Counted from the stretch's first letter, positions 15,282-24,847 are shown. The stretch is DNA of 64,000 nt from Curtobacterium sp. MCLR17_032 (GCF_003234795.2 NZ_CP126268.1:2852001-2916000); one strand, 5' to 3'. The notes: generated by a model not told the origin, from the sequence alone. Translations and numbers: made by a program.

Positions 15282-16123
15282 AGCGCGCCTCCGCGGGTCC
15301 GGACCGAGGCCAGCCCGATCACCAGGACCGCGACGACGACGAGCACCAGCGCGAGTGCGACCGCGGTGTCCGGGTCGATCTCGCGCTGCAGGTACACCTC
15401 GAGCGGGAGAGTCCGGGTGACGCCCTGCAGGCTGCCCGCGAACGTGAGGGTCGCGCCGAACTCCCCGAGTGCCCGGGCGAAGCAGAGGACCAGGCCGGCC
15501 GTGATGCCGGGCAGCACCCGGGGCGTGGTGACCGTCAGGAACGTGCGGGTCGGACCGGCGCCGAGCGTGGCGGCGACCCGCTCGTACCGGTCGCCCTCGA
15601 CGCGGAGCGCCCCCTCGATCGACGACACCAGGAACGGCATCGCCACGAACGTCTGCGCGATCACGACCGCCGCCGTGGTGAACGCGATCCGCAACCCGTG
15701 CTCGTCGAGGAACGCGCCGACGACCCCGAGCCGACCGAACGCGGCGAGCAGGGCCAACCCGCCGACCACGGGTGGCAGGACCAGCGGCAGCAGCACCACG
15801 GCCCGCGCCACCCCGGTCCAGCGTGAGCGTGACCGGGCGAACAGGACCGCCAGCGGGTACCCGAGGACGAACGCGATGCCGGTCGCCGCGGTCGCCGTGC
15901 CGAGGCTCAGCCCGAGTGCGGTCAGCGACGCGGGCGAGGTCACCAGCGCGACGAAGGACCCCCACTGGACCCGACCGACCATCGCGAGCACCGGGACGAC
16001 GACGAACAGGCCGCCGAGCACCGCGGGGACCGGCAGCCACCACGGGACCGGGCCGCGGACCGCCGGGCGGCTGCGGCGGCTGCGGCGGCCGTCCCGGTGG
16101 CCACTGGGCTGTGCGTCCGGCAC
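15278..16123 (-). CDS. modB: Molybdate ABC transporter permease
   Basis: A 281-residue inner-membrane permease with about six transmembrane helices beginning at [20 protein letters not shown]. The EAA-type coupling loop appears as [19 protein letters not shown], and the [12 protein letters not shown] motif is typical of ModB/CysT permeases. The start GTG 16123 lies 5 nt after the modA stop. Its basic N-terminal tail (GRRSRRSR) fits the positive-inside rule. It should transport molybdate with the ModA lipoprotein and ModC. Confidence 0.93.
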   Translation of the reverse strand: MPDAQPSGHRDGRRSRRSRPAVRGPVPWWLPVPAVLGGLFVVVPVLAMVGRVQWGSFVALVTSPASLTALGLSLGTATAATGIAFVLGYPLAVLFARSRSRWTGVARAVVLLPLVLPPVVGGLALLAAFGRLGVVGAFLDEHGLRIAFTTAAVVIAQTFVAMPFLVSSIEGALRVEGDRYERVAATLGAGPTRTFLTVTTPRVLPGITAGLVLCFARALGEFGATLTFAGSLQGVTRTLPLEVYLQREIDPDTAVALALVLVVVAVLVIGLASVRTRGGAL

Positions 16124-16128
16124 GGGGC

Positions 16129-16950
16129 TCAGGGCCTGCCGAAGCCGGCGTTGCCCAGGGTCCGCTGGCCGGCGGACGACAGGACGTACGACGTGAAGGC
16201 CCGGGCGAGCGCGGGGTTCGCCGCGTCGCGCAGGACGCTGATCGGGTAGGTGTTCACCGCGTCGGCCGCGGCCGCGAACGGCACCCCGTCGACGTCCGCA
16301 CCAGCACCCTGCACGTCGGTGCGGTAGACGATGCCGGCATCGGCCTGGCCGGAGCGCACCTTGCCGAGGACGTCGGTGACGGACTGCTCCTCGCTGACCG
16401 GGTGCAGGTCGACGCCGCTCGAGCGTTCCACCGCGGCCGTCGCAGCGCCGCACGGCACCGGGGCGGCACAGGTCACGAGCTGCACACCGGAGTCGTCCAG
16501 GTCCGCCAGGTCCCGGATGTGGTGCGGGTTGCCCGGGGCCACGGCGATCTCGAGCGTGTTCGTCGCGAAGTCCTGCGGTGAACCGCTGGCCAGGCTCTGC
16601 TTGCCGAGCTTCGCCGTCGTGGCCTGGTCGGCCGAGGCGATGACGTCGGCGGGGGCGCCGTTCTGGATCTGGGAGACCAGGTCGCTCGACCCGGCGAACG
16701 AGAACGTGACGGTGGTGCCCGGGTGCGCCTGCTCGAAGTCGTGTCCCAGCGCGGTGAAGGTCTTCTGGAGCGACGCCGCGGCGAAGACCGTGATCGAGCC
16801 CGTGGGTACGGCGTTCGACGATGTGCCCGACGACGGGCCCGGCGTCGTGCTGGCACCCCCTGCTGCTGTCGTGCTCGCGCAACCACCGAGCGTCAGCGCC
16901 AGCAGCACGCCGGTCGTCAGAGCGGTCGTCAACTGCGTTCGCTGTCGCAT
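16129..16950 (-). CDS. modA: Molybdate-binding lipoprotein
   Basis: A 273-residue solute-binding protein. A signal peptide ends in a lipobox LTLGGC with the lipidated Cys24. The mature protein starts its binding domain with [18 protein letters not shown], the hallmark of ModA, and includes [20 protein letters not shown] and [10 protein letters not shown]. It captures molybdate outside the membrane for ModBC. GGAAGG precedes the ATG. A 6-bp inverted repeat at 16966-16982 upstream may be an operator. Confidence 0.95.
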   Translation of the reverse strand: MRQRTQLTTALTTGVLLALTLGGCASTTAAGGASTTPGPSSGTSSNAVPTGSITVFAAASLQKTFTALGHDFEQAHPGTTVTFSFAGSSDLVSQIQNGAPADVIASADQATTAKLGKQSLASGSPQDFATNTLEIAVAPGNPHHIRDLADLDDSGVQLVTCAAPVPCGAATAAVERSSGVDLHPVSEEQSVTDVLGKVRSGQADAGIVYRTDVQGAGADVDGVPFAAAADAVNTYPISVLRDAANPALARAFTSYVLSSAGQRTLGNAGFGRP

Positions 16951-16965
16951 CGGGGGGCCTTCCCA

Positions 16966-16982
16966 CGGACCTACATGGTCCG
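16966..16982. promoter_or_regulatory. Inverted repeat upstream of modA
   Basis: CGGACC-TACAT-GGTCCG is a perfect 6-bp inverted repeat 15 nt before the modA start. It could be the operator for a molybdate-responsive regulator such as the TOBE protein encoded at 18064-18474. No consensus match is claimed. Confidence 0.35.
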
Positions 16983-17023
16983 CAGGTGCGGGCCGGTGTG
17001 GAGATCCTACCCGCAGGAGCGGA

Positions 17024-18067
17024 TCAGTTCAGTGCGAGGGGCAGCCCCTCGCGCCGCCAGGCGTCGACACCGCCGTCGAGGACGGTGACGGGCCTCCCGA
17101 CGGTCCGCGCCCACGCGTCGGCCCGCGGCCCGCGCGCGCAGGTGACGACGACGTCCCCGTCCGGCAGGGCGGCGTCCCCGTGGACCGACCCGGCGATCAC
17201 GCCGGTGGCCCACTCCTCGGCGGTGCGGACGTCGACGAGGGTCAGGGTGTCGGCCGGGTCGGCCAGGCGGGCGGCGAGTGCCGCGGGCGAGATGCGTGGG
17301 GCGGCAGCGGCCGCGGCCGCTGCGGCCTGGAGGCCCGTGGGACGTCGCGACGTCGGCCCGCGTCGGATCGGGCTCTCGGTCCACCGCCAGCGCCGGGCGT
17401 CGACCGTCAGGAGTCGGCCGAGCAACGGTTCGCCGAGGCCGGCGACGAGGGCCGTCACCTGCGCGGCCATCACCGACCCGACCGCCCCGCAGAGCGCCGG
17501 CAGCACACCGTCGATCGCGCACGAGCCCTCGTCGGGCAGGACCTCGGGGTGCAGGTCGTGGAAGTCGACGCAGTCGTCCCCCGCGTCGCGGAAGACCGAG
17601 ACCTGGCCGTCGTAGGACAGCACGGTGCCCCAGACGAACGGGATCCCGAGCGGTGCACAGGCGTCCGAGATCGCCCGCGTGACGTCCACCGCGTCGGCGG
17701 CGTCGACCACGACATCGTGCCCGGCGACGTGCTCGGGCCGGAAGCGACCGACGACCGCGACCACGTCGAGCTCGGGGTCGACCGCGCGGGCCCGGGCCGC
17801 AGCGACCTCGGCCTTCGCGGCGCCGACGTCCGCGGTGGTGAAGAGCGTCTGTCGGGACAGGTTCGAGCCGTCCACGACGTCGTCGTCCACGATCGTCAGG
17901 CGTCCGAGCCCACTGCCCGCCAGGTAGGAGACCACCGGCGCGCCGAGCCCACCGGCACCGACGACCAGGACCCGCGCCCGACCGAGACGCTCGAGCACGT
18001 CCTGGCCGGAGCCCGCGAGCGCCGCCGTCCGCGAGCCGAGTCGGCGGCGTGCGGTACTGACGGTCAT
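17024..18067 (-). CDS. MoeB/MoeZ-like adenylyltransferase with rhodanese domain
   Basis: A 347-residue E1-like protein. The nucleotide-binding motif is VLVVGAGGLGAPV (about 33-45), and the substrate region has DDDVVDGSNLSRQTLF. The catalytic cysteine is in DEGSCAIDGVLP (about 180). A low-complexity poly-Ala stretch links to a C-terminal rhodanese domain with active Cys310 in VVTCARG. Such fusions adenylate and thiocarboxylate MoaD-type carriers. The zinc-binding CxxC pairs of canonical MoeB are not apparent, as in some actinobacterial members. It follows the TOBE gene with a 4-nt overlap. Confidence 0.9.
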   Translation of the reverse strand: MTVSTARRRLGSRTAALAGSGQDVLERLGRARVLVVGAGGLGAPVVSYLAGSGLGRLTIVDDDVVDGSNLSRQTLFTTADVGAAKAEVAAARARAVDPELDVVAVVGRFRPEHVAGHDVVVDAADAVDVTRAISDACAPLGIPFVWGTVLSYDGQVSVFRDAGDDCVDFHDLHPEVLPDEGSCAIDGVLPALCGAVGSVMAAQVTALVAGLGEPLLGRLLTVDARRWRWTESPIRRGPTSRRPTGLQAAAAAAAAAPRISPAALAARLADPADTLTLVDVRTAEEWATGVIAGSVHGDAALPDGDVVVTCARGPRADAWARTVGRPVTVLDGGVDAWRREGLPLALN

Positions 18068-18474
18068 GCGTCCTCCTCAGGACCCGGTGTCTCGACCGTG
18101 ACCATCGTGGCCTTGACCGAGGCGACGGCGACCGACCCGATCTCGAGTCCGAGGTCGCGGACGGCCTCGGAGCTCATCAGCGAGACCACCCGGTGCGGGC
18201 CGCACTGCAGCTCGACCTGGGCCATCACGGTGTCGACGACGAGCCCGGTGACGATGCCGACGAAGCGGTTCCGTGCCGAGCTCCGGACGCCCGACGGGTC
18301 GGCGAGCTGGTCGCCCCGCGAACGGGCGTACTCCGCGAGCTCCCGACCGTCGACGACCGCCCGTCCGACGGCGTCCGTCGCGCGGCTGAAGGTGCCACCC
18401 TCGACCAGGCGGCGCACGGTGTCGTCGCTGACCCCGAGGTACGTCGCGGCGTCACGGATCCGGAGCTGCGTCAT
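18064..18474 (-). CDS. HTH-TOBE molybdate-responsive regulator/binding protein
   Basis: A 136-residue protein. Residues about 3-55 form an excisionase/MerR-like helix-turn-helix (LRIRDAATYLGVSDDTVRRL). Residues about 68-135 form a single TOBE (Mop) domain with SARNRFVGIVTGLVVDTVMA and SLMSSEAVRDLGLEIGS, a fold that binds molybdate or tungstate. Such HTH-TOBE proteins regulate molybdate genes. It is the first gene of a pair with the MoeB-like gene, next to modABC. The start is ATG 18474; the divergent glycosyltransferase gene begins about 110 nt away. Confidence 0.87.
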   Translation of the reverse strand: MTQLRIRDAATYLGVSDDTVRRLVEGGTFSRATDAVGRAVVDGRELAEYARSRGDQLADPSGVRSSARNRFVGIVTGLVVDTVMAQVELQCGPHRVVSLMSSEAVRDLGLEIGSVAVASVKATMVTVETPGPEEDA

Positions 18475-18582
18475 GACGACGACCCTAACTGTGGAACGCC
18501 GACCATCGGCTTGTGGACACTCACCGGCTCGGGGGGCACTATGTGCGGTTCCCGTCCAGCGGCGCTCGGTACCGTCTCCGGC

Positions 18583-20235
18583 GTGAGTTCTCCCCGTACC
18601 GGCAGCATCGGCGTCCCGCACGCGGTCCGCCACGTGCCGGTCCGTGCCGGTCTCCGCGGCGCCGTCTCGGCCGCCGCGACCACCGCTGTCCGTACCCCGG
18701 AGCTCACCATCGGTGCACTCGGCGTCGTCATCGCGGCGGCCTTCTCGTGGGTCCCGTCAGTCTGGTACGACGAGGCCGCGACCGTCACCAGCGCGCAGCG
18801 TTCCTGGCCCCAGCTGTGGGCCGAGCTGCATACCGTCGACGCGGTGCACGGTCTCTACTACGCACTCATCCACACCTGGTTCTGGCTGGTCGGCTACACG
18901 CCGTTCACGCTGCGACTGCCGAGCGCGCTGGCCATCGGCGTCGCCGCCGCACTCGTGGTCGCCCTCGGTCGTCGGATCGGCGGCAAGCGCCTCGGGATCA
19001 CCGCGGGCATAGTGTTCCTGCTCCTGCCCCGGGTGCAGTGGGCCGGCACCGAGGGCCGCCCCTACGCCACCATCACGACCCTCTCCGTCTGCCTGACGCT
19101 CGTCGGACTGACCGCGCTCCGTCGCAGCCGACGGGGCCGGGCGACCGGCTGGTGGGTGGCGTACGGCGTGCTCGCCGTCGTCGCGGTCGCGTTCAACGTG
19201 TACCTCTCGCTCGCGGTCGTCGCACACGCCGTGGCCCTCGCCTGGACGCTGCTCGCCGAGCGGCACGCCCTCCGCCGGGCCACCGTCTCGCGCACCGGCC
19301 GGATGCCCGGCGCCCCGCTCGTCACCCGTCGCGTCCTGGTCCGGTGGGTCGCAGCAGCAGCGACCGCCGCGGTCGTCGTCGCGCCGTTCGTCCTCGTGGT
19401 GTCGTCCCAGGCGAAGCAGATCGGCTGGATCAAGGGCATCGGCACCGGCACGTTCCGGCAGGTCTTCTCGACGGCGTGGTTCGGCGCCTCCGGCCCGTAC
19501 GCCGCGATGGCGTGGACGCTCATGGCGATCGGCGTCGCCACCGCCCTGGTGCACGCGCGTCGTCAGGCTCCGTCCGCCCGGGCCGTCGTCCGGGCGCAGG
19601 CCGTCCGTGTGGCGCTCCCGCTCGTCGTCGTCCCGACCACGATCCTCCTGCTCGCGACCGCACTGGGCGAGCGTCTCTACTCCCCGAAGTACGCGTCACT
19701 GAGCCTGCCGTTCGTCGCGGTCCTCATCGCCCTGGCGCTGACGTTGATCCGGCCGAAGGCGCTGCTCGCGGTCGCCGTCGCCGCGCTCGTCGTCCTGTCG
19801 GTCCCCGCCGCCGTCGTCGTGAAGGGGCCGGAGGCCAAGTCCGACTCGACCTGGGCCCAGGCCGCGTCGATCATCAGCACCGAGCGCGCCGCCCGCCCGA
19901 GCGCGAACGAGGGCGTCGTGTTCGGCAGTGTCTACCGCCACCCGACCACGACGGCGGAGATCATCAAGGTCTCCTACCCGGAGGCGTTCGCCGGGCTCAC
20001 CGACCTGGCCGTCGGCGCGAACGGTGCCGACCAGGGCGTGCTGTGGAACCGGAACGCGGACCTCGCCTCGACGGTCCCCGCCCGTCTCGGCGACATCGAC
20101 ACCGTCTGGTACGTCGGCGGCACGTCGCGCACGATCCGGCCCGAACTGAAGGCCGTGCTCGCGGAACAGGGGTTCCGTCCGGTGCACAACTGGCAGACCG
20201 GCAAGGTCATCATGACGGAGTTCGTCCGCTCCTGA
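18583..20235 (+). CDS. GT39-like polytopic glycosyltransferase
   Basis: A 550-residue GT-C membrane protein. The first extracytoplasmic loop contains the Asp-Glu motif in SVWYDEAATVTSAQRSWPQL that defines polyprenol-phosphate-sugar-dependent transferases. About ten hydrophobic helices follow, then a soluble C-terminal domain of about 130 residues (from KGPEAKSDSTWAQAA). The start is taken as GTG 18583, just after a TACCGT -10-like element (leaderless style). An ATG at 18541 with an upstream GGGGGG is an alternative giving 14 more residues. The acceptor is unknown; protein or cell-wall glycosylation is likely. Confidence 0.8.
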   Translation: MSSPRTGSIGVPHAVRHVPVRAGLRGAVSAAATTAVRTPELTIGALGVVIAAAFSWVPSVWYDEAATVTSAQRSWPQLWAELHTVDAVHGLYYALIHTWFWLVGYTPFTLRLPSALAIGVAAALVVALGRRIGGKRLGITAGIVFLLLPRVQWAGTEGRPYATITTLSVCLTLVGLTALRRSRRGRATGWWVAYGVLAVVAVAFNVYLSLAVVAHAVALAWTLLAERHALRRATVSRTGRMPGAPLVTRRVLVRWVAAAATAAVVVAPFVLVVSSQAKQIGWIKGIGTGTFRQVFSTAWFGASGPYAAMAWTLMAIGVATALVHARRQAPSARAVVRAQAVRVALPLVVVPTTILLLATALGERLYSPKYASLSLPFVAVLIALALTLIRPKALLAVAVAALVVLSVPAAVVVKGPEAKSDSTWAQAASIISTERAARPSANEGVVFGSVYRHPTTTAEIIKVSYPEAFAGLTDLAVGANGADQGVLWNRNADLASTVPARLGDIDTVWYVGGTSRTIRPELKAVLAEQGFRPVHNWQTGKVIMTEFVRS

Positions 20236-20294
20236 CGGTCGCCCCGATCGACGGCCGCCGCTGATGACAGTCGCGCCGATCCACGGCCGTCGTC
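20235..20294. repeat. Two-copy imperfect direct repeat between convergent genes
   Basis: Two adjacent units of about 29 bp starting TGACGGTCGCCCCGATCGAC and TGACAGTCGCGCCGATCCAC follow the glycosyltransferase and run into the end of ispE. The first unit starts at the stop codon of the glycosyltransferase gene, echoing the moaD-associated array. Confidence 0.7.
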
Positions 20295-21225
20295 AGTGCA
20301 GGACGCGGGCGCCGTGCACCGGGCCGTTCGCCCGCAGTGCCACGAAGCCGGACGCACTGAGCGCGACCTGCACCTCGAGCGCGGCGTCGCGGTCCGGCAC
20401 GAGGAACGCCACCGTCGGCCCGCTGCCGGACACCAGTCCGGCGAGGGCACCGGAGCGCTCCCCCAGCTCCAGCGTCTCCGCCAAGGCCGGCTGCAGCCGC
20501 ATGGCGGGGGCCTGCAGGTCGTTGTGCAGGTTCTCGGCCAGGAGCTCGGCGTCACCGGCTCGGAGGGCCTGCAGCACCTGCGCCTCGACGACGGGGGTGC
20601 GCGGTGCGGGCGAGATGTCGGCCCGGTAGCGCTCCCGGTGCTCGTCGAGCGCGCGGTACACCGCCGGGGTCGAGAGACCGGTCTCGCTGAGCGCGAGGAC
20701 CCAGTGGAACTCGCCCTTCGCCAGCGCCGGGCTGAGTTCGTCACCACGACCGGTGCCGACGGCGGTGCCCCCGGCGAAGGCGAACGGCACGTCGGCGCCG
20801 AGTTCGGCCGCCAGGCGCAGCAGTTCGTCCCGCCCGAGGCCGGTGCCCCACAGGGTGTCGACGGCCAGGAGGGTCGCGGCGGCGTCCGCCGAGCCTCCGC
20901 CCATGCCACCGGCGACCGGCACCTGCTTGTCGATCGTCAGGTGCACGCCGCCGCGGTGGCCCGCGGTCCGGGCGACCAGACGGGCGGCGCGGATCGCCAG
21001 GTTCGTGTCGTCCGTCGGCACGGACGAGGTGTCGATCGGCCCGGTGAACCGTACCGAGAAGTCGTCGGCGCGCTCGGCGGTGACGTCCTCGTACAGGGAC
21101 ACGGCCTGGTAGGCGGTGGCGATGTCGTGGTAGCCGTCGTCCTGCAGCGCCCCGACGGACAGGTGGACGTTGATCTTGCCCGGTGCGCGCGTCCGCACCC
21201 GATCCGGAGCGGGCGTCGACGTCAT
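20293..21225 (-). CDS. ispE: 4-diphosphocytidyl-2-C-methyl-D-erythritol kinase
   Basis: A 310-residue GHMP-family kinase of the MEP isoprenoid pathway. The N-terminal signature is [13 protein letters not shown]; the GHMP phosphate-binding loop is [16 protein letters not shown]; the C-terminal motif is [13 protein letters not shown]. Length and motifs fit IspE well. In Actinobacteria it commonly follows rsmA; here rsmA is about 6 kb away, so the usual pairing is broken by the metY and SDR regions. The start ATG 21225 is followed by a short Thr/Pro/Arg tail before the kinase fold. Confidence 0.94.
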   Translation of the reverse strand: MTSTPAPDRVRTRAPGKINVHLSVGALQDDGYHDIATAYQAVSLYEDVTAERADDFSVRFTGPIDTSSVPTDDTNLAIRAARLVARTAGHRGGVHLTIDKQVPVAGGMGGGSADAAATLLAVDTLWGTGLGRDELLRLAAELGADVPFAFAGGTAVGTGRGDELSPALAKGEFHWVLALSETGLSTPAVYRALDEHRERYRADISPAPRTPVVEAQVLQALRAGDAELLAENLHNDLQAPAMRLQPALAETLELGERSGALAGLVSGSGPTVAFLVPDRDAALEVQVALSASGFVALRANGPVHGARVLH

Positions 21226-21234
21226 GCGACCAAC

Positions 21235-22563
21235 CTATCCCCGTCCGGGTCGGGCTCCGGTCGCGTCGGCCGCTGCGGCGAACCCGCGCCGCAGGTCCGC
21301 GATGACGTCGTCGACGTGTTCCAGGCCGATCGACAGCCGGATCAGCCCCTCGCCGACACCGGCGGCGGCGCGCTCGGACGGGGTCATCTGCACGTGGGTG
21401 GTCGACGCCGGGTGCACCACCAGGGACCGGACGTCCCCGATGTTCGAGACGTGGTCGAAGAGCTCGAGCGCGGCGACGAACCGGCGCCCGGCCGCGACCC
21501 CGCCGATCAGGTCGAACGCCAGGACGCTCGACGGCCCCTTCGGCACGTAGCGCTGCTGCAGGTGGTGCCAGGGCGAGCTCGGCAGGCCGGCGTAGTGCAC
21601 GTGCTCGACCTGCTCGTGCCCGTCCAGCCAGGACGCCACCGTCGCCGCGTTCGACACGTGCCGGTCCATCCGGAGCGACAGGGTCTGGATGCCCTGCAGC
21701 ACCAGGAACGCGTTGAACGGGGCGATCGCCGGACCGAGGTCCGCCGACAGCTTCGACCGGGTGCGCTGGATGAAGGCGCGGCGCCCGAACTTCTCAGCGA
21801 AGTTCGTGCCCGAGAACCCCGAGTGCTCGGTCGTCGTCAGCTGCGGGTACTTCTCCGGGTACGCGGCCCAGTCGAACGAGCCGGCGTCGACGATGAGCCC
21901 GGCGATCGCACTGCCGTGTCCGGCGAGGTACTTCGTCGCCGAGTGCACGACGATGTCCGCGCCGTGCTCGATCGGACGGACCAGGTACGGCGTCGCGATG
22001 GTGTTGTCGACGATCAGCGGGACCCCGGCGTCGTGGGCGACCCCGGCCACCCCGGCGAAGTCCAGGACGTCGCCGCGCGGGTTCGGGATCGACTCCCCGA
22101 AGAACGCCCGGGTCTCGGGGCGCAAGGCGGCGGCCCACTCGTCCAGGTCGGTCGGGTCCTGCACGAAGGTGAACGCGATCCCCAGGTCCTTCAGGGTCGA
22201 CGCGAAGAGCGTGTAGGTCGCGCCGTACAGCGACGCGCTCGAGACGACGTGGTCCCCGGCTCGGGCGAGGCCCAGCACCGCCAACGACGTCGCCGCCTGC
22301 CCGGACGCCAGCGCCAGGGCGGCGACCCCGCCCTCGAGGTCGGCGATCCGACGCTCGAGCGCCGCCGCCGAGGGGTTGTTCACGCGGGAGTACGTGTGCC
22401 CGGGCGCGTTCAGTAGGAACCGGTCGGCCGCGTCCTCGCCGGACGGGTACACGAACGCAGCGGTCTGCGCGATCGGGGGCACGTTCCCGCCGAAGCCCGG
22501 GTCGGCTTTGAAGCCAGCCCGGATCTGCCGGGTCTCGAAGGCCCAGTCGTCCTCGGCGGCCAT
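21235..22563 (-). CDS. metY: O-acetylhomoserine aminocarboxypropyltransferase
   Basis: A 442-residue PLP enzyme of the Cys/Met metabolism family that uses O-acetylhomoserine and sulfide (or methanethiol) to make homocysteine or methionine. Visible motifs: TRQIRAGFKADPGFGGNVPP near the N-terminus, YSRVNNPSAAALERRIADLE, and the PLP-lysine in VHSATKYLAGHG. The C-terminal HPASTTH with QMTPSERAAAGV is characteristic of the MetY branch. ATG 22563 shares a base with the stop of the LLM gene (TGATG). Confidence 0.94.
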   Translation of the reverse strand: MAAEDDWAFETRQIRAGFKADPGFGGNVPPIAQTAAFVYPSGEDAADRFLLNAPGHTYSRVNNPSAAALERRIADLEGGVAALALASGQAATSLAVLGLARAGDHVVSSASLYGATYTLFASTLKDLGIAFTFVQDPTDLDEWAAALRPETRAFFGESIPNPRGDVLDFAGVAGVAHDAGVPLIVDNTIATPYLVRPIEHGADIVVHSATKYLAGHGSAIAGLIVDAGSFDWAAYPEKYPQLTTTEHSGFSGTNFAEKFGRRAFIQRTRSKLSADLGPAIAPFNAFLVLQGIQTLSLRMDRHVSNAATVASWLDGHEQVEHVHYAGLPSSPWHHLQQRYVPKGPSSVLAFDLIGGVAAGRRFVAALELFDHVSNIGDVRSLVVHPASTTHVQMTPSERAAAGVGEGLIRLSIGLEHVDDVIADLRRGFAAAADATGARPGRG

Positions 22564-23633
22564 CAGGACACCGCCTCGGCTTCGGCTTCGGCCTCCGCGT
22601 CTGCCGGCACCGACGCGCGGACGAGCGGGATGACCTGCTCGCCGAAGCGCTCCATCTCCTCGAGCTGCGGCGAGAACTGCAGCAGCAGCGTGTCGACCCC
22701 GGCGTCCTCGTACTCGCGGATCCGCGCGGCGACCTGCTCCGGCGTGCCGACGAACTGCGGACGGAGGCCCCGGTTCGACACCGAGTAGTCCTCGAGCGAG
22801 GGGACGTGCTCGAGCTGCGACTTCGAGATGAAGTCCTGGTACGACTCGTACGCCTTGCCGTGCTGCACGTCGGTGATGCGGGCCAGCTCGGCCTGCGCTT
22901 CCTCCTCGGTTTCGCGGACGATCGCGTAGGCCGCCATCCCGAACGCCTCGAACGGCGGCAGCCCGGCGTCCTCGCGACGCTGACGCATCTCGGCGATCTT
23001 CGTCCGGAGTTCCTCGACCGTGCCACCGTGGGTCAGGTAGGCGTCGGCGTAGTGGGTGATGCTCGCCTTGCCGACCTCGCTCTCGCCGCCGGCGTAGATG
23101 CGCGGGGTGACGCGGGGCTTCGGCTCGAGGTGGGCGTTCTCGACGTCGTAGTACTCGCCGTGGAAGCTGTACGGGGTGTCCCGCCACAGGCCCTTCAGGA
23201 TCTCGACGAACTCGGCGGTGCGCTTGTAGCGGTCGTCGTGCTCGGAGAAGATGCCGCCGTACTGCCGTGCTTCTTCCGCCCACCAGGCGCTCACCACGTT
23301 GAAGGTGAACCGGCCGCCGGAGATGTCGTCGATCGTCGCCGCCTGCTTCGCGGTCACCGCCGGCAGGTGGTACCCGGGACGCATCGCCGCCATGATCTCG
23401 AGGCGCTCGGTGGTCGCCGCGATCGCCGCCGCCAGGGCCCACGCCTCGAGACTCGGCGCCGCGACGCCCTTGATGTCGTTGAGGTTCAGCTCCGGCACGA
23501 GCGTCAGGTCGAACCCGATCCGCTCGGCGCGCTGCGCCAGGAGCTTCACGTAGTCGAACGTGACCGGCATCTGCTCGTCGTCGACGTTGCGCAGCCAGCC
23601 GCCGAAGAGCGGGGTCCAGTATCCGAATCGCAC
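22563..23633 (-). CDS. LLM-class flavin-dependent monooxygenase (organosulfur type)
   Basis: A 356-residue luciferase-like FMN-dependent oxygenase with a TIM-barrel. It starts MRFGYWTPLFGGWLRNV and contains LLAQRAERIGFDLTLVPEL, the phosphate-binding HLPAVTAKQAATIDDISGGR and NVVSAWWAEEARQYG. The overall pattern resembles dimethylsulfone (SfnG) and alkanesulfonate (SsuD) monooxygenases, which release sulfite from organosulfur compounds. Its position before metY supports a sulfur-scavenging role. A poly-(Glu-Ala) tail ends the protein. The exact substrate is not determined. Confidence 0.85.
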   Translation of the reverse strand: MRFGYWTPLFGGWLRNVDDEQMPVTFDYVKLLAQRAERIGFDLTLVPELNLNDIKGVAAPSLEAWALAAAIAATTERLEIMAAMRPGYHLPAVTAKQAATIDDISGGRFTFNVVSAWWAEEARQYGGIFSEHDDRYKRTAEFVEILKGLWRDTPYSFHGEYYDVENAHLEPKPRVTPRIYAGGESEVGKASITHYADAYLTHGGTVEELRTKIAEMRQRREDAGLPPFEAFGMAAYAIVRETEEEAQAELARITDVQHGKAYESYQDFISKSQLEHVPSLEDYSVSNRGLRPQFVGTPEQVAARIREYEDAGVDTLLLQFSPQLEEMERFGEQVIPLVRASVPADAEAEAEAEAVS

Positions 23634-23664
23634 GGGAGAGGTTCCTTGGGTGGTGAGGAGGGAC

Positions 23665-23707
23665 GGACGGGAGGCTCGTCCCGGGTGGTGGGGCGGGCCT
23701 CCCGTCC
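23665..23707. repeat. REP-like palindrome, copy 2
   Basis: Ends GGACGGGAGGC and GCCTCCCGTCC, with a less symmetrical centre than other copies, located between the ATP-grasp stop and the LLM gene start. Confidence 0.8.
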
Positions 23708-23762
23708 GGTGGATGGTCAGGACGGTGCGGCGGGGGCCGCGCGGGCTGCTGGCCGCGTCGGG

Positions 23763-24761
23763 TCAGGCGTGCGCTGCGGCGGCCGCGTACTCCGCGTCGA
23801 GCAGGCCGCCGAGGAAGCGGGCGATCGAGCGCGGCCCGGAGGCGGGCGCGACCGCCTCGACGGCGGGGTTGTAGTTCGTGTTCGTGTTGATGTCGTACAC
23901 GACGGTGCGGCCGTCGGCGGTCTCCATGAACTCGACGCCGGCGATCTGGATGCGCTGGTCGGCGAGGAAGCCGCGCAGCTGCTGGACCAGCGGGTGGTCC
24001 GCGGTGACCTCGGTGCGGACCGAGAACGTCTCGGTGGCACCGCCGTCGGTACCCGGGACGTCGCACACCGCACCCGCGATGGTCTGCGGGACCTCGCACG
24101 CGTCCGCCGGGCAGAGCTCGAAGCTGCCGGCGCTCGTGTCGACGCGGACCGCGTAGACGAACTCGCCACCGACGAACTCGGCCCGGGTGATGAACGGCTC
24201 GCGCGCCGTCAGGTACTCCTGCAGCAGCGTGATGCCGTCGACCGGCGCCTCGAACTCGGGGCTGTCCACGTACCCGTCGAACTCGGCCAGCGAGTCGAAG
24301 CGGCGGACGCCGAGGCCCTTGCCGCCCTGGTTGTGCTTCGTGATGAACGGGACGTCCTGGCCGTTCGTGAAGGTGGCCGCGGACTGCTTGAGCGTCGTCG
24401 TGCCGAACACCGCGGTCGTCCGGGGCACGTCGAAGCCCGCGGCGCGGAGCAGTCCGTGCTGGGCGACCTTCGACACCTCGAGCTCGAGGACGTGGCTGCC
24501 GCCGACGACCTGTCGCCCGGCGCGCTCGAGCCAGCCGAGCAGCGCCCGGGTGTACTCCTTGCTGTGCTCGTGCCCGCGGGTGTGGCTGCTGGCCGACATG
24601 CGGCTCCAGTAGACGCCCGGCTCCGGCTCGGCAGCCAGGTCGATCTGCCCCTCGGTCAGGAGGATCTCCTGCACCGGGACGCCCTCGGCCTCGAAGGCGG
24701 CGGCGAGCGGCGGGAACCACTCGGGGTTCTCGTGGATGACGTACACGCGCGGAGTGCTCAC
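23763..24761 (-). CDS. ATP-grasp family ligase-like protein
   Basis: A 332-residue protein with the RimK/D-ala-D-ala-ligase-like ATP-grasp organisation: an N-terminal Rossmann-like part (RVYVIHENPEWFPPLAAAFE), then the ATP-binding domain with PFITKHNQGGKGLGVRRFDS and LLQEYLTAREPFITRAEFVG, and the metal-binding end with VVYDINTNTNYNP (Asp/Asn positions). The product is probably an amide or peptide bond formed via an acyl-phosphate. It is first in line of the ATP-grasp, LLM, metY gene set; a REP element separates it from the others. The substrate is unknown. Confidence 0.85.
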   Translation of the reverse strand: MSTPRVYVIHENPEWFPPLAAAFEAEGVPVQEILLTEGQIDLAAEPEPGVYWSRMSASSHTRGHEHSKEYTRALLGWLERAGRQVVGGSHVLELEVSKVAQHGLLRAAGFDVPRTTAVFGTTTLKQSAATFTNGQDVPFITKHNQGGKGLGVRRFDSLAEFDGYVDSPEFEAPVDGITLLQEYLTAREPFITRAEFVGGEFVYAVRVDTSAGSFELCPADACEVPQTIAGAVCDVPGTDGGATETFSVRTEVTADHPLVQQLRGFLADQRIQIAGVEFMETADGRTVVYDINTNTNYNPAVEAVAPASGPRSIARFLGGLLDAEYAAAAAHA

Positions 24762-24788
24762 CGCACCACCCTAGGCACGGTGTCGTCG

Positions 24789-24828
24789 CACCTGCCAGGT
24801 GTGTGACGTGGTGTTGCAGGCACACCAC
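24789..24828. promoter_or_regulatory. Paired inverted repeats upstream of the ATP-grasp/sulfur genes
   Basis: CACCTG-C-CAGGTG (24789-24801) and GTGGTGT-TGCAGGC-ACACCAC (24808-24828) are both perfect inverted repeats. They lie 28-67 nt upstream of the ATP-grasp start. They could be tandem operators or an RNA leader structure. No known riboswitch class was recognised. Confidence 0.5.
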
Positions 24829-24847
24829 ACTGCTGCCCCCACGACAC

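Noticed and set aside
22806..24806. 666-codon plus-strand frame opposite the LLM and ATP-grasp genes
   Set aside because: Antisense shadow: repetitive Leu/Val/Arg/Asp/Glu composition without domain motifs, while the minus strand encodes recognisable enzymes.
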